From Rotaria socialis (lineage: Eukaryota; Rotifera; Eurotatoria; Philodinida; Philodinidae): a stretch of DNA of 64,000 nucleotides. The stretch's first letter is position 1. Every line of letters begins with the position of its first letter. Below are positions 46,882 to 61,800 of the stretch, piece after piece. The notes below the pieces were generated by a model. The model saw nothing but the letters and a program-made list of their open reading frames with translations. It made no database searches and was not told where the DNA came from. The stretch is from contig CAJNYU010003219.1 of assembly GCA_905331475.1 (NCBI GenBank), forward strand, positions 1 to 64,000. The letters are read 5' to 3'. Position numbers and translations under genes: made by a program.

Positions 46882-49800
46882 TTATGAGTATTGAGTATGA
46901 CGAATTGGAGGCATCATGTTATTGACGGCTGGTGAACGAAATCTATAGAAGCAAAATGTAAAACATTGTTGGATTTATTTTTATGCTTTTTTAAAACTGT
47001 ATTATTAATTTACCGTCTTTGGTTTTTGATGTAGCATTTACTTGCATCAGATGATGATGCACGATTACGTAGTGAACCAAATCGACCAGATACAATTATA
47101 ATTGGTCGAGCACAAACGCAATGATTCTCAGTTTGAATTTCAAGCCAAAGACGATATTTCCCACTAGTTAAATTATGGATTGTCGCTTGATTGGTAGCAG
47201 CATCATATTCACCATGTGAACGAACAGCAAGTGTTGTAACATTTTCCGAACGTATCTAACGAATAAATAAAAAAAAAATTTATGCCATATTTATAATTAA
47301 AATTATGTAAGTGCAGAATTGTTTAAATGATAGAAGGAAGAAAGAGCAACCTGCAGTTTATCAAATTTCTTATATACATATTGTGTAAAATAGCTATACA
47401 TATCAGATATCCCAGTTTATGAATTTCACTCAAAACATTATGATAAAAAAATCTCTGATCTCAAAAAGAAAATCTCCACACTGAATTAATTCAAGATAAA
47501 TTTATAACTAATCATGAAATAAGAATTAATCGATAGCAATTTTAAGAGTAAAACTTAACCAATTATTCAAAAGATTGATTTGATTTTCATAGTCATTTAA
47601 TAAAAAGCTTAATATTTTGATTCTTTTCTGCTCTTCGTTTAGAAATTCTTTTAAAAACGAATCGTTTGATGTATTCCCGATTTCATGAAAATTGATCTTT
47701 TACAAATTACAATATTTTCATACTCTATATCCAAGCAGTCTTTCTGTTTCGTCTTCTAATTGAGGATTTTCCCAAACAACAATGACAGATCCTGTTTGTC
47801 CGTCATCAATACGTTTGAATGCGCCCGGTTTAACGCCAGGCCATGCAAACTTGATATCACGTGACATTGGACTAAGAACATTTTTGTCACTACTCAATGC
47901 TTGAACATGTACTATATATATATCACACGGTAGACCGTTGGTTAATGTGTATGATAATTGATCATGTGCAAGAATGGCTGCTAAACGATTATTAACAAAG
48001 ATTTTATAACCAACAACAGTAATTTCACCATAGCTTGCTGCTGGACGCCATTCAAGTTTAACATGATCTGTTGTACGTTCACTAAAATTAAATTAAAAAA
48101 ATTTTTTTTCTTGGGTTCTATTTTTGTTTCTAAACATTACCTTATAGCAACAATTGGAGCATTTGGTGGAGCATTCATCTGAACAGTACTTTTATCTGAT
48201 GTATATAAAACACCATTAGTTTTATTAACAGCTATCACAGATATTCCATACGTGAAACCTGGTCTCAAACCGCGTAAAACCTGGTCAAAGAAAACAAAAT
48301 TTGATTGCTTTCCTAGAGATTAGAATTTGTTTTTAAGCTTACAGAATGGCGAAATCGTTTCGACACTTTCATTGATTTTACTTCTCCATTATTCAAACAT
48401 GTATAATGAATATAATAAGATCGTACGTCTTCAGTAGGTAAAAATGATGTCCAATCGATATGAAGTTTTTCCTCGTTGACCGATTCAATAGTTAAGGGTA
48501 TAATTCGTGCTACACTACAATCAAATGATGTCGCATTTCCATCGTCATTGTCATAGTACATTGTTGGAATAAGACTGGTTGTTGGTGTTGTTATAACAGA
48601 TAATGTTGCAGACATGACAGAACGTGGACGTGAAGGATTGTTTGTTAAAGCGCATACAGTGACTTGATATGAACGATTAATGCGTGATGGAATTTCAGCA
48701 CGACGTAAATTAACTTGAATTATATCATCTTTCTTTTTACCTTCAATATATAATTGAAAACCAATAACAGGTATACCATATAATTTTGGTTCAGACCATT
48801 CGACAATGAAGCTCGTATCAGATGTTTTCACAAGCCATAAGTTTGGTGCATCTGGTTCACCTGGAATTGGTATAGTTAATTCTTCATATGACAATCTATG
48901 GTTGTCATTGGTAACAATAATGATGCCAATAGAATAAAGATGTTTTTCATCCAATGCATCTAAAAATGTAGAAAAAAATAAAACGAAAAAAATTTTCTTT
49001 TTGTAAAATAATTTGTATTAATACCCCTATCAGTTTCTTGACAACAGAGAGTCATTCACAAAATGAATTTTACCACGTATAATAGAAATATCAGCATGTG
49101 TGTTTAAATATGTAAATTAATTTTAACGTTCAAAACCTTAACTTCTGATTAAAGAGATGAATAGTTTTCTTATTCAAATGTTTTATAGCTGAGCAAAAGT
49201 TTTCTTGATTTTCTTTGAGGTATTTACACCAATAAAGTCTATTTGAAAGTTAGAAAATTTAGAAAAAAAAACATTTTGGCTTTCTCAACAAATGTTACGA
49301 GAAGTTAGCTCGTAATAGAATATCATCTTTGTACGAACAATATGTATTTTCATAATGAAACAGCATGATGGGGAAGAGTTGAACAATTTTTGACTAACCT
49401 ATAGTAGATGATGTTTCATCGTTTTTTACAATTTTCTGTTGAATATATAAATCTTTCGATGAATGCCATTGAAGAATATAATGTAAAATATTTTTCGAAT
49501 TTGATACCTCCCATTTGACATTGATTTTTCCTAAGGGTTTCATTTCATTTTGTCTTTGAAATATATTTTCATTTGAATCATTATGATTAAATTCAAAATT
49601 AGCTTGAAATGAACGAAGTAGATCTAATAGAAAATAAGGATAAAAAATTAATAGAATTCATTTTTGTGTTTACTTTACCTTGACTCTTTAACATTCGAAC
49701 TCTTAATGGTTTAGACAAAAGTTCATCTGGTTCGTCAGAATCATCTGTACCATTTGTTATCTTTAGAAAAAGAAAAGAAATTTTAATTTTTAATCAAAAT

Positions 49801-52800
49801 ATTAGTTGCTATCTACCATATTATCCATATATTCATATTGAACAATAGTTTGTGCACATAATTGAACTTTATATTCTTCATCTGGCTGACATTTAGTTAA
49901 TGTACATTTATATTGGTTCCCCTCTAATTTATTTTGTTGTCTTCCATTAATCTCAACTCGATAGGCAAGTAATCGACGATGTATTTTAAGTTGTTCATTG
50001 ACTTTTTCTGGATGATCAATAATACTAAACAAATTTGGTTTATTCCATTCTAAATCAATGGTATCTGTTGTATAACCCGTTAAATAAATTTCTGGCCGTT
50101 CACATGTAACTGGCGCATGAAAGCGCACTGATGCTGTTTCAGTTGTTGTTAAGCGAAGTTCTTTTCGATTTGTGTCATCATTATCATCTTCAAGATTTAC
50201 TTTTACACTTAAATATGAATCTAGTGAAATTTTATAGGAACCCGATGGCAATCGTTCATGTACTGTATACTGTTTCGTATTTCGATCAAGTTTAATACTA
50301 TGTTCTTCACCACCATGTTCTAACTTCCAACGAAGTACTTGAGAAATATATTTTGTTGAACCATAAACTTTTGGCAATGTCCATTCAAGTTCTATTAACT
50401 CAGTGTTTGCTCGTTTAATATTTATTTTACTGACGGGTTCAAATCCACTGGTTTGAAATTGGAAACTTTTATTTGATAGCCAATCCGATGGTTCTAACTT
50501 TAGTGGCAATCGTGAAACATCTTGGTAATGCTTTTCATATAAATATTCTTCAGTTAGAGCATAAATAGTTGCTTCGTATTCTGTGCGTTCAATTAAATTT
50601 GATAGAATAAATTCTGTAGAATCAGGTGGTATATCCATTGAAATTTCTCTAGGATTTGTTTCAGTAGACGTTGGCTTATAATTAACACGTAATGCTATTA
50701 TTTCAGCATTACGTTCAGTGAATGCATCAAAACTAAAACGTGCATTAGTATTTGTACAAGCAATACGATAAATATTTGATGGTACATCCGGTGGTCTACC
50801 AGTTTCACAAGTTAATATTTCTGATTTCGCCGACAACATGTACGAGTCTAAAGAAAAAAACAGCGTTAATTTATTTTATTTTTCTATTGATGTTTAATAC
50901 CATTAGAAGTTTGATGACGTCGTCTTTTTATGGCTTCTAATTGAATTTTATATATTGTCTTGGATTGAAGACTTTTCAAAGATACGTCGGTCTTGTCGTC
51001 TAAAGATGCAAATAGAATATTTCATTTTGTTCCGTCGTTTTCAAAATGGAATTGAATAAAAAAGAATAATTGAAATATATGATTCAGATTTTCATTTGTG
51101 ACAGGAAAATTTTTCACAGATCAGTTAAAGACATGAGACAAAAATCATTAAAGTATATCTAATTTCTAAGAAGAAAATCATTGAAATTGTTCCCTGCAGG
51201 TTTTAATCATATTGATTTTTATCATTAAGTCTCAATAGGAACTGAAAAAGTCAAAAGAAGTTTGTTATGTTGAATCCTTAAAAGTGGTTTAGGTCTTATT
51301 GACTATACTTTCGATTCACTTTTAGGTACGTGTGAAAAAATCAAAATAAATCGAGTGTTCATATAAAACTTATCTCATCAATCGATCTAATGTTCTGAAG
51401 AATTTTCTAAAGCTATAAGTTAATACGTCGAAAAAAGATTCCCTTCATCTGATACTTAATAGTGTTCTTAGCATGTATGTAAATTTGGAGCAAAAATTCA
51501 CTCGAATGATCATAAAACTTGACTCTAAAGATCGATAATAATGCATCTTTAGAATTTCACTAACTTTGCTTGATCATCTTTATTAGTGCTAATAGAAACT
51601 CTAGCAATAGATATCAGTTTGAAGAATTTCAACCCCTTAATATTGATTGTTTTAGATATTTCTAAAACAATCAATAATTGTATGTTTCAATCAATTTTAA
51701 TTCTATACAATCGAACGTCAAATAGCTACTAATTAAATGTTAAGCAAATTTCCGATATCTACGAAGCTTTTATATAGTCGATTAGATATCCCCTTCACAA
51801 AACGATAACTAAATGATATATATATATAACAGAAATATCTTGAAGATATTTGCCAACTTAAATCTAATCCGAAACAATAGAATTCTTAGTTATTCAGTAT
51901 ATTATACAGAGAATTGAATAAAGAATTTTGTTCATCGTCTGCTATTTTATGAATAAGAACAAATTGGTATTTTACTTGGTAATTCAACAACTTTAGGTGT
52001 ATCAGATGTTGAATCACTATCTTTCCATATTGATAGTTTATAATGATCTGGTTGTTGACTTGAACACTTCGATTCATCAACTAAATAATATATTCATCAT
52101 ATTAATTAATTACTGTTCAATAAATTTACTTGGAGACCAACAAGCTATAACAGAATGTCCAGTAATGTTTTCGATCCAAAATCGTTTTGGAAGCAGAACT
52201 AAATCTGTATATTCTACTTCTAGCTTTGGTCCTGGTAAATAATGACTGTGACGATCAGAATCATACTCTATACAGAAAAATGAGAACTTCCTATTGCAAA
52301 AATAAATAAATTATGAATCTAACCATCTCCTTTTCGAAGTAAAATACCGCCTGGTTGATTTGTTATTGGTACAACTTGGAATGAATATCGATTTCCAATT
52401 TCTAAATCATTAATTAAAACCCGTTGTTTATCAGTTGACAAGGATTTTCCAAGAGATCGACCATTTTTTAATATTTCATATCCCTATTAAGCATTATTTA
52501 ATTTTCAGACGATATAAATAAAGCAAAGTCAATGATAACCTACAGTTAATCTCACATCTCCATATTCAGCCGGTGGATCCCAAACAATTGCAATACCATT
52601 TGAATCCATGCTTTCGATTCTTGGCATTGTACCTTTGGGTGGAGTAGCACATTTCAACGATAATTCATTGGACGCATTTGATTCTATTTCACATTGATAA
52701 GAATAACCACCAAGCTTTGCTTGTTCGATGAAAGATTTTATATAAATTGTATAAGTTTGTTCAGATTTTAATTTAAGAAAGTCGTATTTAAATGATTGAC

Positions 52801-55800
52801 GTCCATTGGTTTCTACTACACCATGTAATTTCCCATCGAGAAAAATTTTAAATGAAGTAATTACATCTTGTTCATCTTTATTTATAGTCCATTGTATTTG
52901 TATTGAAAACGGTTTCTCAGCTTCCATTGCTTGAATTGTTGGAGCTTGAGGACGTTGAGGGCATATAAGACGTATAGGTTCAGAGGTCTTCTCAGCAACA
53001 AAATCTGGATCAGACGTAACAGATACTTGTATTTCATTGCTGGTACCTATAGAATATATTATTGTATTGACAGAAATCGTTTTTTAGTACAATTAAATTC
53101 TTCTACAAAATATTTGATTCATAAAAAGAAGTACAATGTTATTTAGACCTGTGATATTGAATTCATTTTTATCTGTTATTATACAATAATACCACTGTTT
53201 TTGTTTTCGTGATATGATAAAAAACAGAAAACTAGCAAAATTTGATGCAAGTATGAATGACTATGAGTATACGCTTTTATCAAGTAAAACAGTTACAAAT
53301 TGAGGTTCTAGTACTGATTGTAATATTGAGAAAACATTTTATCACTAATAATCATCAAAATATTAGTATCTCAAGTCTATACCCTTTCTTTTGTTTTTCG
53401 TCCTTGTTAATCTTAAAATTTCTACACAATGATATTAGTTACGATTCATGGCAGTATTAAAATGGTTGATTGATATTCATCGTTGGTATGGAACATGATC
53501 TAATACGTTGATATTTGGTGAGAATGATATTTACAATGGAGAAAAAATAGTAAAGTTTACGTCGAATATTTTTGCACAGAATAAATGTGAGTCACATAGA
53601 AGCTATTCTTTTAGTATTGAATAAAGTGTATACCTGGCTTGAGATTGCGGAATTCGTATTCATGTTGATTTGGTAGAAGAATTTCAGTTGGTTTTGAATT
53701 TAGAAATATACGATATCCTTTAACTAATGATTGATCGACAGAACTATCAAGTGTCCATGATAAAGTAGCCATTTGTAATCCAATACTGGCTACTTGTAAT
53801 AATGGTCGAGTCAACAATTCAATAAGTCCATGATAATTTTGTGTTATGACTTCATCTGATGTTGTCGTAACATAATTTAAATCATTTGATTCGTAAGCAT
53901 GAAATAAAGCTCGAACAAAAAATCTACGAGAAAAAAATAAATATAACATTCCATTAATAAATTGTCCTATTTTCAGTGTTGGGATATTCTTACGTATATT
54001 CCTGTTCTTCCGAAATGCCTTGGATTTCAAGTGGAGCATTTACTACATACCAAGCATGCTCTGTGTAGCCATCCTTTTCTATTCTATATGTTAAAAATTA
54101 AAATTAAAATTGAAACAATTGAAACGTCCGTATAACTATATAATATGATTATATTTGAAAATAAAATCAATTACTTTTCATCACTTCTCATATGATCTGG
54201 AAAGTCTTGACCACGTATATGAAGTTCAAAGAGAGCAACAAATACATTTGTTGGTAATGCTCGATCTAAATACCATTGTGCACGAATTGACGATGGACTT
54301 ATTGTTTGCACATTTAATTTTGGTACCGGGGCATCTGTTTGTTCAAGAACACTCTAAAATATTTTGTAGGAATAAAATTATATGCATGAATCAAAAGAAA
54401 ACAAAAGAGAGTTACATACATTAACAGGAATATCAGATGGTTCTCTCTGTTGTGCACGTTCGTATTTTAAGCCACTTTCAGGTAGAATGTCAATTGTCTA
54501 TTTTAAGGAAGTAGAAATTAGAAGAAAACAAAAACGGTAATACTACTAGCAAATGTACTCAGTTAACGATACGGTTCGATAAGAAGACACTTTCTAGTGT
54601 GTATCTTTTCGAGTAGAAACTCTTTGTCTATGATCAAGTTTTGCTGAGAGATGAGAAATTTCTGAAGAATTTTCTCTATGGACATTCGTTGGTAACTGTT
54701 GATGTGTTCGACTCTTTTCCAAATACATAAAAGTAATAGCTAATGCTTTTGAAGACTATTGAAAAGTAGAATACTGTGAATAGTTTTGATGATTAATTTA
54801 ATGATAATTAAATTATACTAAATCTTGTAACATTTCTTTTTTATGCCATCTACATTAGAAAATAAACTATTTATCTTCATGACTTTAGTATTAAGTCGAG
54901 TGCATACTATTCAACAATACGATAAATACTTGCATCTGATGAACAAGATTCATCAACTACGAACTCTTTAAGGTTAAGAATTTGAAAAATCTAATAAATT
55001 TTCGTCGTAAATAAATTGATACTTGCAAAATATCTATAGTGTTCTACTCTTTTTAATAGTCTTCAAAACATATTTGGCACCACTTTCGTATGTATGGAAA
55101 AACAATCAAACGACGCGAAACTCGCCAATGAATACCAAATAACGTAAAATTGTTCAACGACTATTTGTCGCTCATCAAGGTCTGCCCATGAGAAGCATAT
55201 CAGTTCAAAAAGATGCGAGCATATGAAGTTATATTCCTTAGTAAAATATTCTGTGGTCGACTAGAAGCAGAGTGCTAAAAAACAAACGATATTCTGTTGA
55301 TAGCTGATCTAGTATTCGATTATCGTAAATTCAAGCAGTTTACTAGATTATTCGATAGATAACATACGAGAGTATTTGTTTTGAAGACTTCATCGTTGCT
55401 CTCCTTCGGTAAGACTTCTACTTGGCATTTATGTCTTCCTGGTGCAAGATTTATTTGAAATTTCGGTTCGACATCTGGTTCTATTAGTTTTCCATATGGT
55501 TCCTGATCAACCATAATCTAAAAATCGAAACGTCAAACCACCGACTGGTTTCAAATTGTCATCTTACTCGATAGGATCGCACATGCTCAGACATGGCTGG
55601 CGATTTTATCTTCCAAAATAGAGTAATACCCTTTGGATTACGTTTGTATACAATTGTTGGTACAGATTTGCGTAAACCATTTGTCTTAATCAAAGGGAAA
55701 ATTGAACTTTTTTTTATTGCTTTTAATTTGCGATGAAATGAATGACTTACAATCGGTAGACTTTCAATTTTTCGATTTGCTTCAGGACGTCGATATTGAA

Positions 55801-58800
55801 GACCAGCGAGGCCAACGGCTAAAATAAAACACTCGCGCTTTAAATCTTATCTTCCTGAAATTCTGAAATCAGTATCGAAATCATTTCATTTTTTTTGAAA
55901 CTGTAATCAAAATGCGTATATTATAGATTAGATGCAAAGCAAATTTCAACGAAAACGTATCAATTAATAGAAAAAAATTCAAAATTATGTAGTATCGTTA
56001 GGCATTGAATCATCGTTTTGATTTGAACTTTTATTCAGTGTTGATGAACGTCGTCGGGGTTTCGGTGGAAGTCTATCGGTAAATGGATCATGAGTAGATG
56101 TTGATGATCTTTGTAAAAGAAGTTGATCATCTTTCTGACGTTGAGCACGAACGAATGAATTATTTGTATGTGTCGAATTTAAATCTCGTTCTGTTGAACG
56201 ATTTTCAATTGCTTGTGTTAATTTTTCAAGAAGATTTTGTGCTCGATGTTTATCTGCTTCAGATAAAATGGAATTTTTATTTCGGTTTTCTGTAGTGGTG
56301 GTATATTCGGCTTTTTTGTCAATTTTTACTGATATGACGGATGTGTCATCGAAAATAGGTGATTGCGGTGGCCGTTCTTCTTCTTCTTCTTCTTCTTCTG
56401 TTAATTTATTAGTTTTATCATCATGATTATCGTCATGTTGATGACGGACGATTTCGTTCGAAGTTACTGATGATTTGTTCAAATCAGTTATATGAATATT
56501 TGCCCGCGAAGAGGCTGCAGGAGAACGCGAAGAAGGCGGAAGAGAAGAAGAACTTCTGATAGATAATTTTGAAGAAGATAACCGATCCGAACCCTCTAGA
56601 AAATGGACAAAAGAAAAATAAAAATTTTGATGTCAGCTTTGTTTTTTGATTTTTAAAATTTTCTACCGAAAACAGCTTTTATTGCGCTCCTGCAAGCCTC
56701 TTCGACGGTTTACATCAACAAATCACACAAGAAGATGATTAGTATACAAGCATTGTATGCAGTTAGTAGCTGAAAAATTATTTGATTTGATATTTAGCTG
56801 AGCCTATCCTTGGGTTCACTACTATCAGTTATCGATTTCAAAATTAGAGAGTATTGATTTTATCTTTAATATAATGTAATATAATGAAAGATATATATAC
56901 AGAGATATGATCTTTTTTTTATAAAATTTATTGTGTTCGACGTTCTAAACTATTCTATAGAGGTGAAAATCCTTGGTGTATGCGAATATATAAAGACTAA
57001 AATCGTATGGATATTAATCTTGATGATTCTTCAATTAGAAATATTTATAGAAAAATGTTATGAGATTTATACTAGATTGATCAAGCAATTAAATTTCCAA
57101 TGGGATGTACTAAGATATTTGATTATTAATTATTATGTGTGTGTGTCAATTAGTCTTATTTAAAATCGATATGGAAAAACAAGTTGACACTGATCGAATG
57201 TTGTCTATCGAGAATAGGAAATTAAAAGAATTAATTGTTTTCTCGTTGGACTTTTTCATAAAAGTTTTTCAATATCTGAACAGATAGAACATATATTTTT
57301 ACGCTAGCACAGTCCTTTCGTTCGAACATCAAGAAATATTCTTCGTAAACTGTAAAAATTTAGTTTTTCATATTTTTACTGTTCGATTATAAGAATATAT
57401 TACATAGAAATAATCTAAAATATACTATAAATATAGAGTAGGAAGAATTATTTGCTAAGTCAGATTTTGATCTTTAATGTTTTAATTTGGAATAAATTAT
57501 TTATTTGGTACGAAGTTGTTGTTGCTTGAAGTGAAAATAAACCGTACCATGGATTTTAGAGATGTGAAAGCAACTACTTCAAGCTTCGATTTCGATTTCG
57601 ATTTCAAGTTATTAAAGATAAAAGTCATATCAATAGTTTAAAATATAGTGAGCATTGTCAAAGCAAACTGTTCAAATTAATTTTATCGAAGACCAATTCA
57701 AACACATGCTGAATAATATTAATTGCCAGAATTTTAGATTTGATTGAATCGTTTTTTATTTTGATCATTGAAGACTTTTTCGTGATACTTCTCTGGTGCA
57801 TCAAGTATCCGTACTAATTTACTAGAGAATCTAACCAATCATCTCGTATAAAATTATTCGAACAGCAATAAGTTGTTTTTTGTTTTTGAGAAAAATAAAA
57901 TCTGTTGTTATTATTTTCATATTATTCTCAATTAAACCAATATTTGAATTCTCTTATTTTGAAACCGATAACATTTAAGATTCATTAATTAAAAATTATT
58001 GAAGCATTTCTACATGTGATATCAAACTATTAACTTACTTGTTGGATGAGCACTATGTGATGTTTTCTCGCCGTTAATTATAATATAAGGAAAATATCGA
58101 TCAAGCGCAGGGTTCTTAACTGGCAGATCTAATGGTGGCGTGACAAAGATATCATTTGATTTACGTTTTTCAGTGCTATCTAAAAAATTCAAAATGACAA
58201 AAATATAATATTTTCCTTTTTTATGTTTCAGCGATAAACCTTTAATTTTTGCTTCAACGCGCAGTACATATTCTCTACGTTGCTGCGCACTATGAAAATG
58301 AATAGCAAAGAAATCGCTGAAATCTCGGTCAGTAATCTTAAAAATCGAAGAGAGAGAAATTCTATATAAATTGAAAGAATAATTTTATCTCACAATTTTT
58401 GTTTCAACATCATCAACATAAACAATATATTCAGTAACATGATCACCAATATGTGCCCACATTAAAAGCAATGTACTTTGATCATGTGATACAGCTAAAC
58501 TAATTAATGGCCCACCACCTTCATATTCTCGTTGTATTTCAAATCCCTATTACAAATTTTTAACAAAATTCGATTTATTTTAAATAAAATTTGAAAACAA
58601 TACTCACTCCTTTATTTGATGCAATCGGTTCGACATCAGAAATATCATCTGTTGCATGAGCAGTGACAAATACTTCATATTGTTCTCCAGCAGCAAAGCC
58701 TTGTGCTGAAAATTCTAATTCTTCTGGTTTTATATTTACTTTTTGTGCAACATCATTGATACATAATTCAAAATGATCAATAAAATCAATTGTAGTTGTT

Positions 58801-61800
58801 GATTCAACTGTTATGGTTCCATAAATTTTATTTGGAAGTTCTAACGAAACCGACAATTTTATCTTCGTATTACTCCATGCTTTTCGACGTTCCTTTGTTT
58901 TAAGTAATAATTAAACAAAACGAAAATGAAAAAAATTCAGCCGCATAAATAATATTAACTTACTTTCATTCGTTCAATTTCTTTATTTTCCATAACAAAA
59001 GTTGGACTAAAGCAAATCGAAAATCATGCGAGCTTATAAAAATTCCAATGTAACAAAATAAGAATAATTAAATTTTGTTTTTCTCTTTATTTACCGATGT
59101 GACTGGAAGCATTAGTAAAAAAATAATAAATTTTGCAATAAAAGTTTTGATAGAGTGTCAATGTACATAGCAACCATTTATTTTTTGACGATATGAACGA
59201 CGAATAAGATATTTTAAAGTTCGGAGCTCACAACAAATCATACTTTCATGTGTAATTTTCGGTCGCAAGGTTTTATAACAAATCTCTATTACACAATATA
59301 TCTTAGGGTTCTGACGTATTGTTACAAGAACTTAAAGTAGAATTCTTTTTGCGTTCTAAGTAGCTATGCAGAGAATAACAGTAATCATACAATCAGTCTC
59401 TATCGACGTGTATTTTTCGAGATTAGGCCGTTTATTTCAAGAAAATTATTTAATGCAATAATAATTGACTAGAAATTTTTGATTCTGGACTGAATTACTG
59501 TTTGATTAGTTAAGTTTTCAGATTCTCATCCGACGAAGACTTCGTTCTCATCATTAAACTATATTTTTCATATAATTCAATTGTTTGCTAAAAATTCATC
59601 TAGGATTATTGTCGTTTTATCATCTAATTGCTTTAATTGTACCTTTATATGTATGTCTACACAGGTGAATCATCATTACTTTTGTACATTCTAAACAGGA
59701 GTCGTATAGATTTTTTACGGTTGATATACGAAACAGTCAAAACTCTCAATTTATGTATGATACTAGCTGTATTATCGAATGAAAAGTGTATATTAGCATG
59801 ATTTCAAAAGTTAGTCAATTTTTATTTTTTCCATTTTTTTGATACAACCAGTTAACTAGTTAAATTAATTATTGAGCTTTGAATGATTTCAATTTTATCA
59901 AATATCGACTATTCTTCCGATGCAATCAACACTATATAGATATGCCACTGAAAGACTATATAAACTGTTCCTCACCAAACGTTATGTTTTTTTTTCGTGG
60001 TTTTAGTCAATGATTGCTGATCTATTTGATTTTCTTTTTCTTTAATGTTTCACTGGTTCTTAAGTTCTTGATATCGTTTCTCGATTTAAGCTACCCTGAA
60101 CAAGGCTTTCAATTTTCTGATTATCACAACGACCATAGAATTTGTTAACTTGAAAAAGAAATTAGTATCTTTTTGTCTGTCTGTTGTTAATGACAATGAT
60201 TAACTAAATCGTTTTAACTTCAGATTATTTTTCATATAGAACAACAAACCTGCTTGTTATAATAGCACTCGATAGTCTGTTATCTTCAGTTGAATAAGCA
60301 CGTAAAATATGCAAACCCGATTCCACCAAACAGACACCTTGTTTTGGATCATATTTCTAAATCAAACAATGAAAAAGAAAAAGAAAATTTTTTCTTCTGT
60401 CTGTTTAATCATGAATTATTTACTAAAACACTCTCATAGCGTCGGGTTGGAATTGAACCATCGAGAGTATAATAAAGGATTGCATTTCGATTCGGGCAAG
60501 TAAAATGAATTTGTTTACCAAACTCATTAACAGTATCAATCTCTTCGAGGATTTTAGGTTCTTGAAGTTGTCTCTCTATTCAACATAGAAATTTGAAACT
60601 ACAGAAATAACAGAAAAATAAATAAATAAATACTCACTTTCATTTCGAATGCTAGTTTCTGAATAAACAAATACAGTTGCTGTGCTGTGAAACCGATTGG
60701 ATCGAACAGTATATTGTCCTTGTTTTTTAAATGTGTGCAAATGATAAACACCAGGTACATATTGAGCAATACTCAAGTCAACAAAACTCGCCTAGCAGAT
60801 TAAATTCAAGTGGAAATAGTTTGAAAATAGATTGAAGACTGCAAAAAATTACTTCATCTTGTCCTTCGTCAGCTTCACCCAATTGTACAGAAATTTGATG
60901 ATTTTTTTCATTGTTACATAATGCCCATGACACAGTATCGTTCTATGTGTAACAATTTAAAAAAACGTTTATTAAAAAACTTGAATATGATGTTTACCTC
61001 TGAGATATGCAAAACATGAGGAACAAAGCCATGGCCACTTGTAACAAAACAGTTATGACTAAACGGTGGATCAATAATAATTGTTGATAATAGACGATTC
61101 TTCAAAAAAAAAAAGAAAAACTTCAGAAAAGAAAATATTTTCATTTATAAATAATACCTCCAATGAACCATTGACTCTTTCAAAGTCTAACATAAAAAGT
61201 AAAATTTATGATTAAAAAAAAAGAAAACATTTAATTGTGATTTTTAGTTTACCTGGATTAGCAAAAAAGAATGTTCCTGGAATAGTACATTCAATAGCAA
61301 GACATTGTCTATGTCTTCCAGGAATAGCTCGTTCGTGGCAGCCTATTAATTCTTCGTATGTTTCATTTGGTGCTAATTGTACAGATCGATGAGAAATAAT
61401 TTCGTTAAATTGCCAAATAACAAAATCATTTATATTTGTTATGATCGGATCACTATCAAAATTATCTTTACCAATTGATCTGTAATGAAATCGAATTTCA
61501 GGTATCACAACTATAGCTAATGGTTGAGTTGGCTTTTGTTCCTGTTTCTTTTTATTATTGCTATTAATATCGGTTGAAAAATAATAAACCCCTAAAGCTT
61601 GAAATTCTTGCATGTAATAATTAATACTATTTGGTTGCGGTTGAAACAGCGGTTTTTCTAATTCATATGGATTGCCGAGTTCGTCTGTTCGATAAATAGC
61701 AGCAATAGTTGCTGATGACGAATCAAACCAAACTTGATCAAAACGATTTACTATTAATGGATTGGGTTCGAACGAATTCTCTTCGTTATATGCAACTCGG

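Noticed and set aside
60420..60480. tRNA-like words (GGGTTGGAATTGAACC)
   Set aside because: They fall inside a coding exon of the giant gene and no cloverleaf can be drawn; no tRNA or rRNA gene was found in the window.
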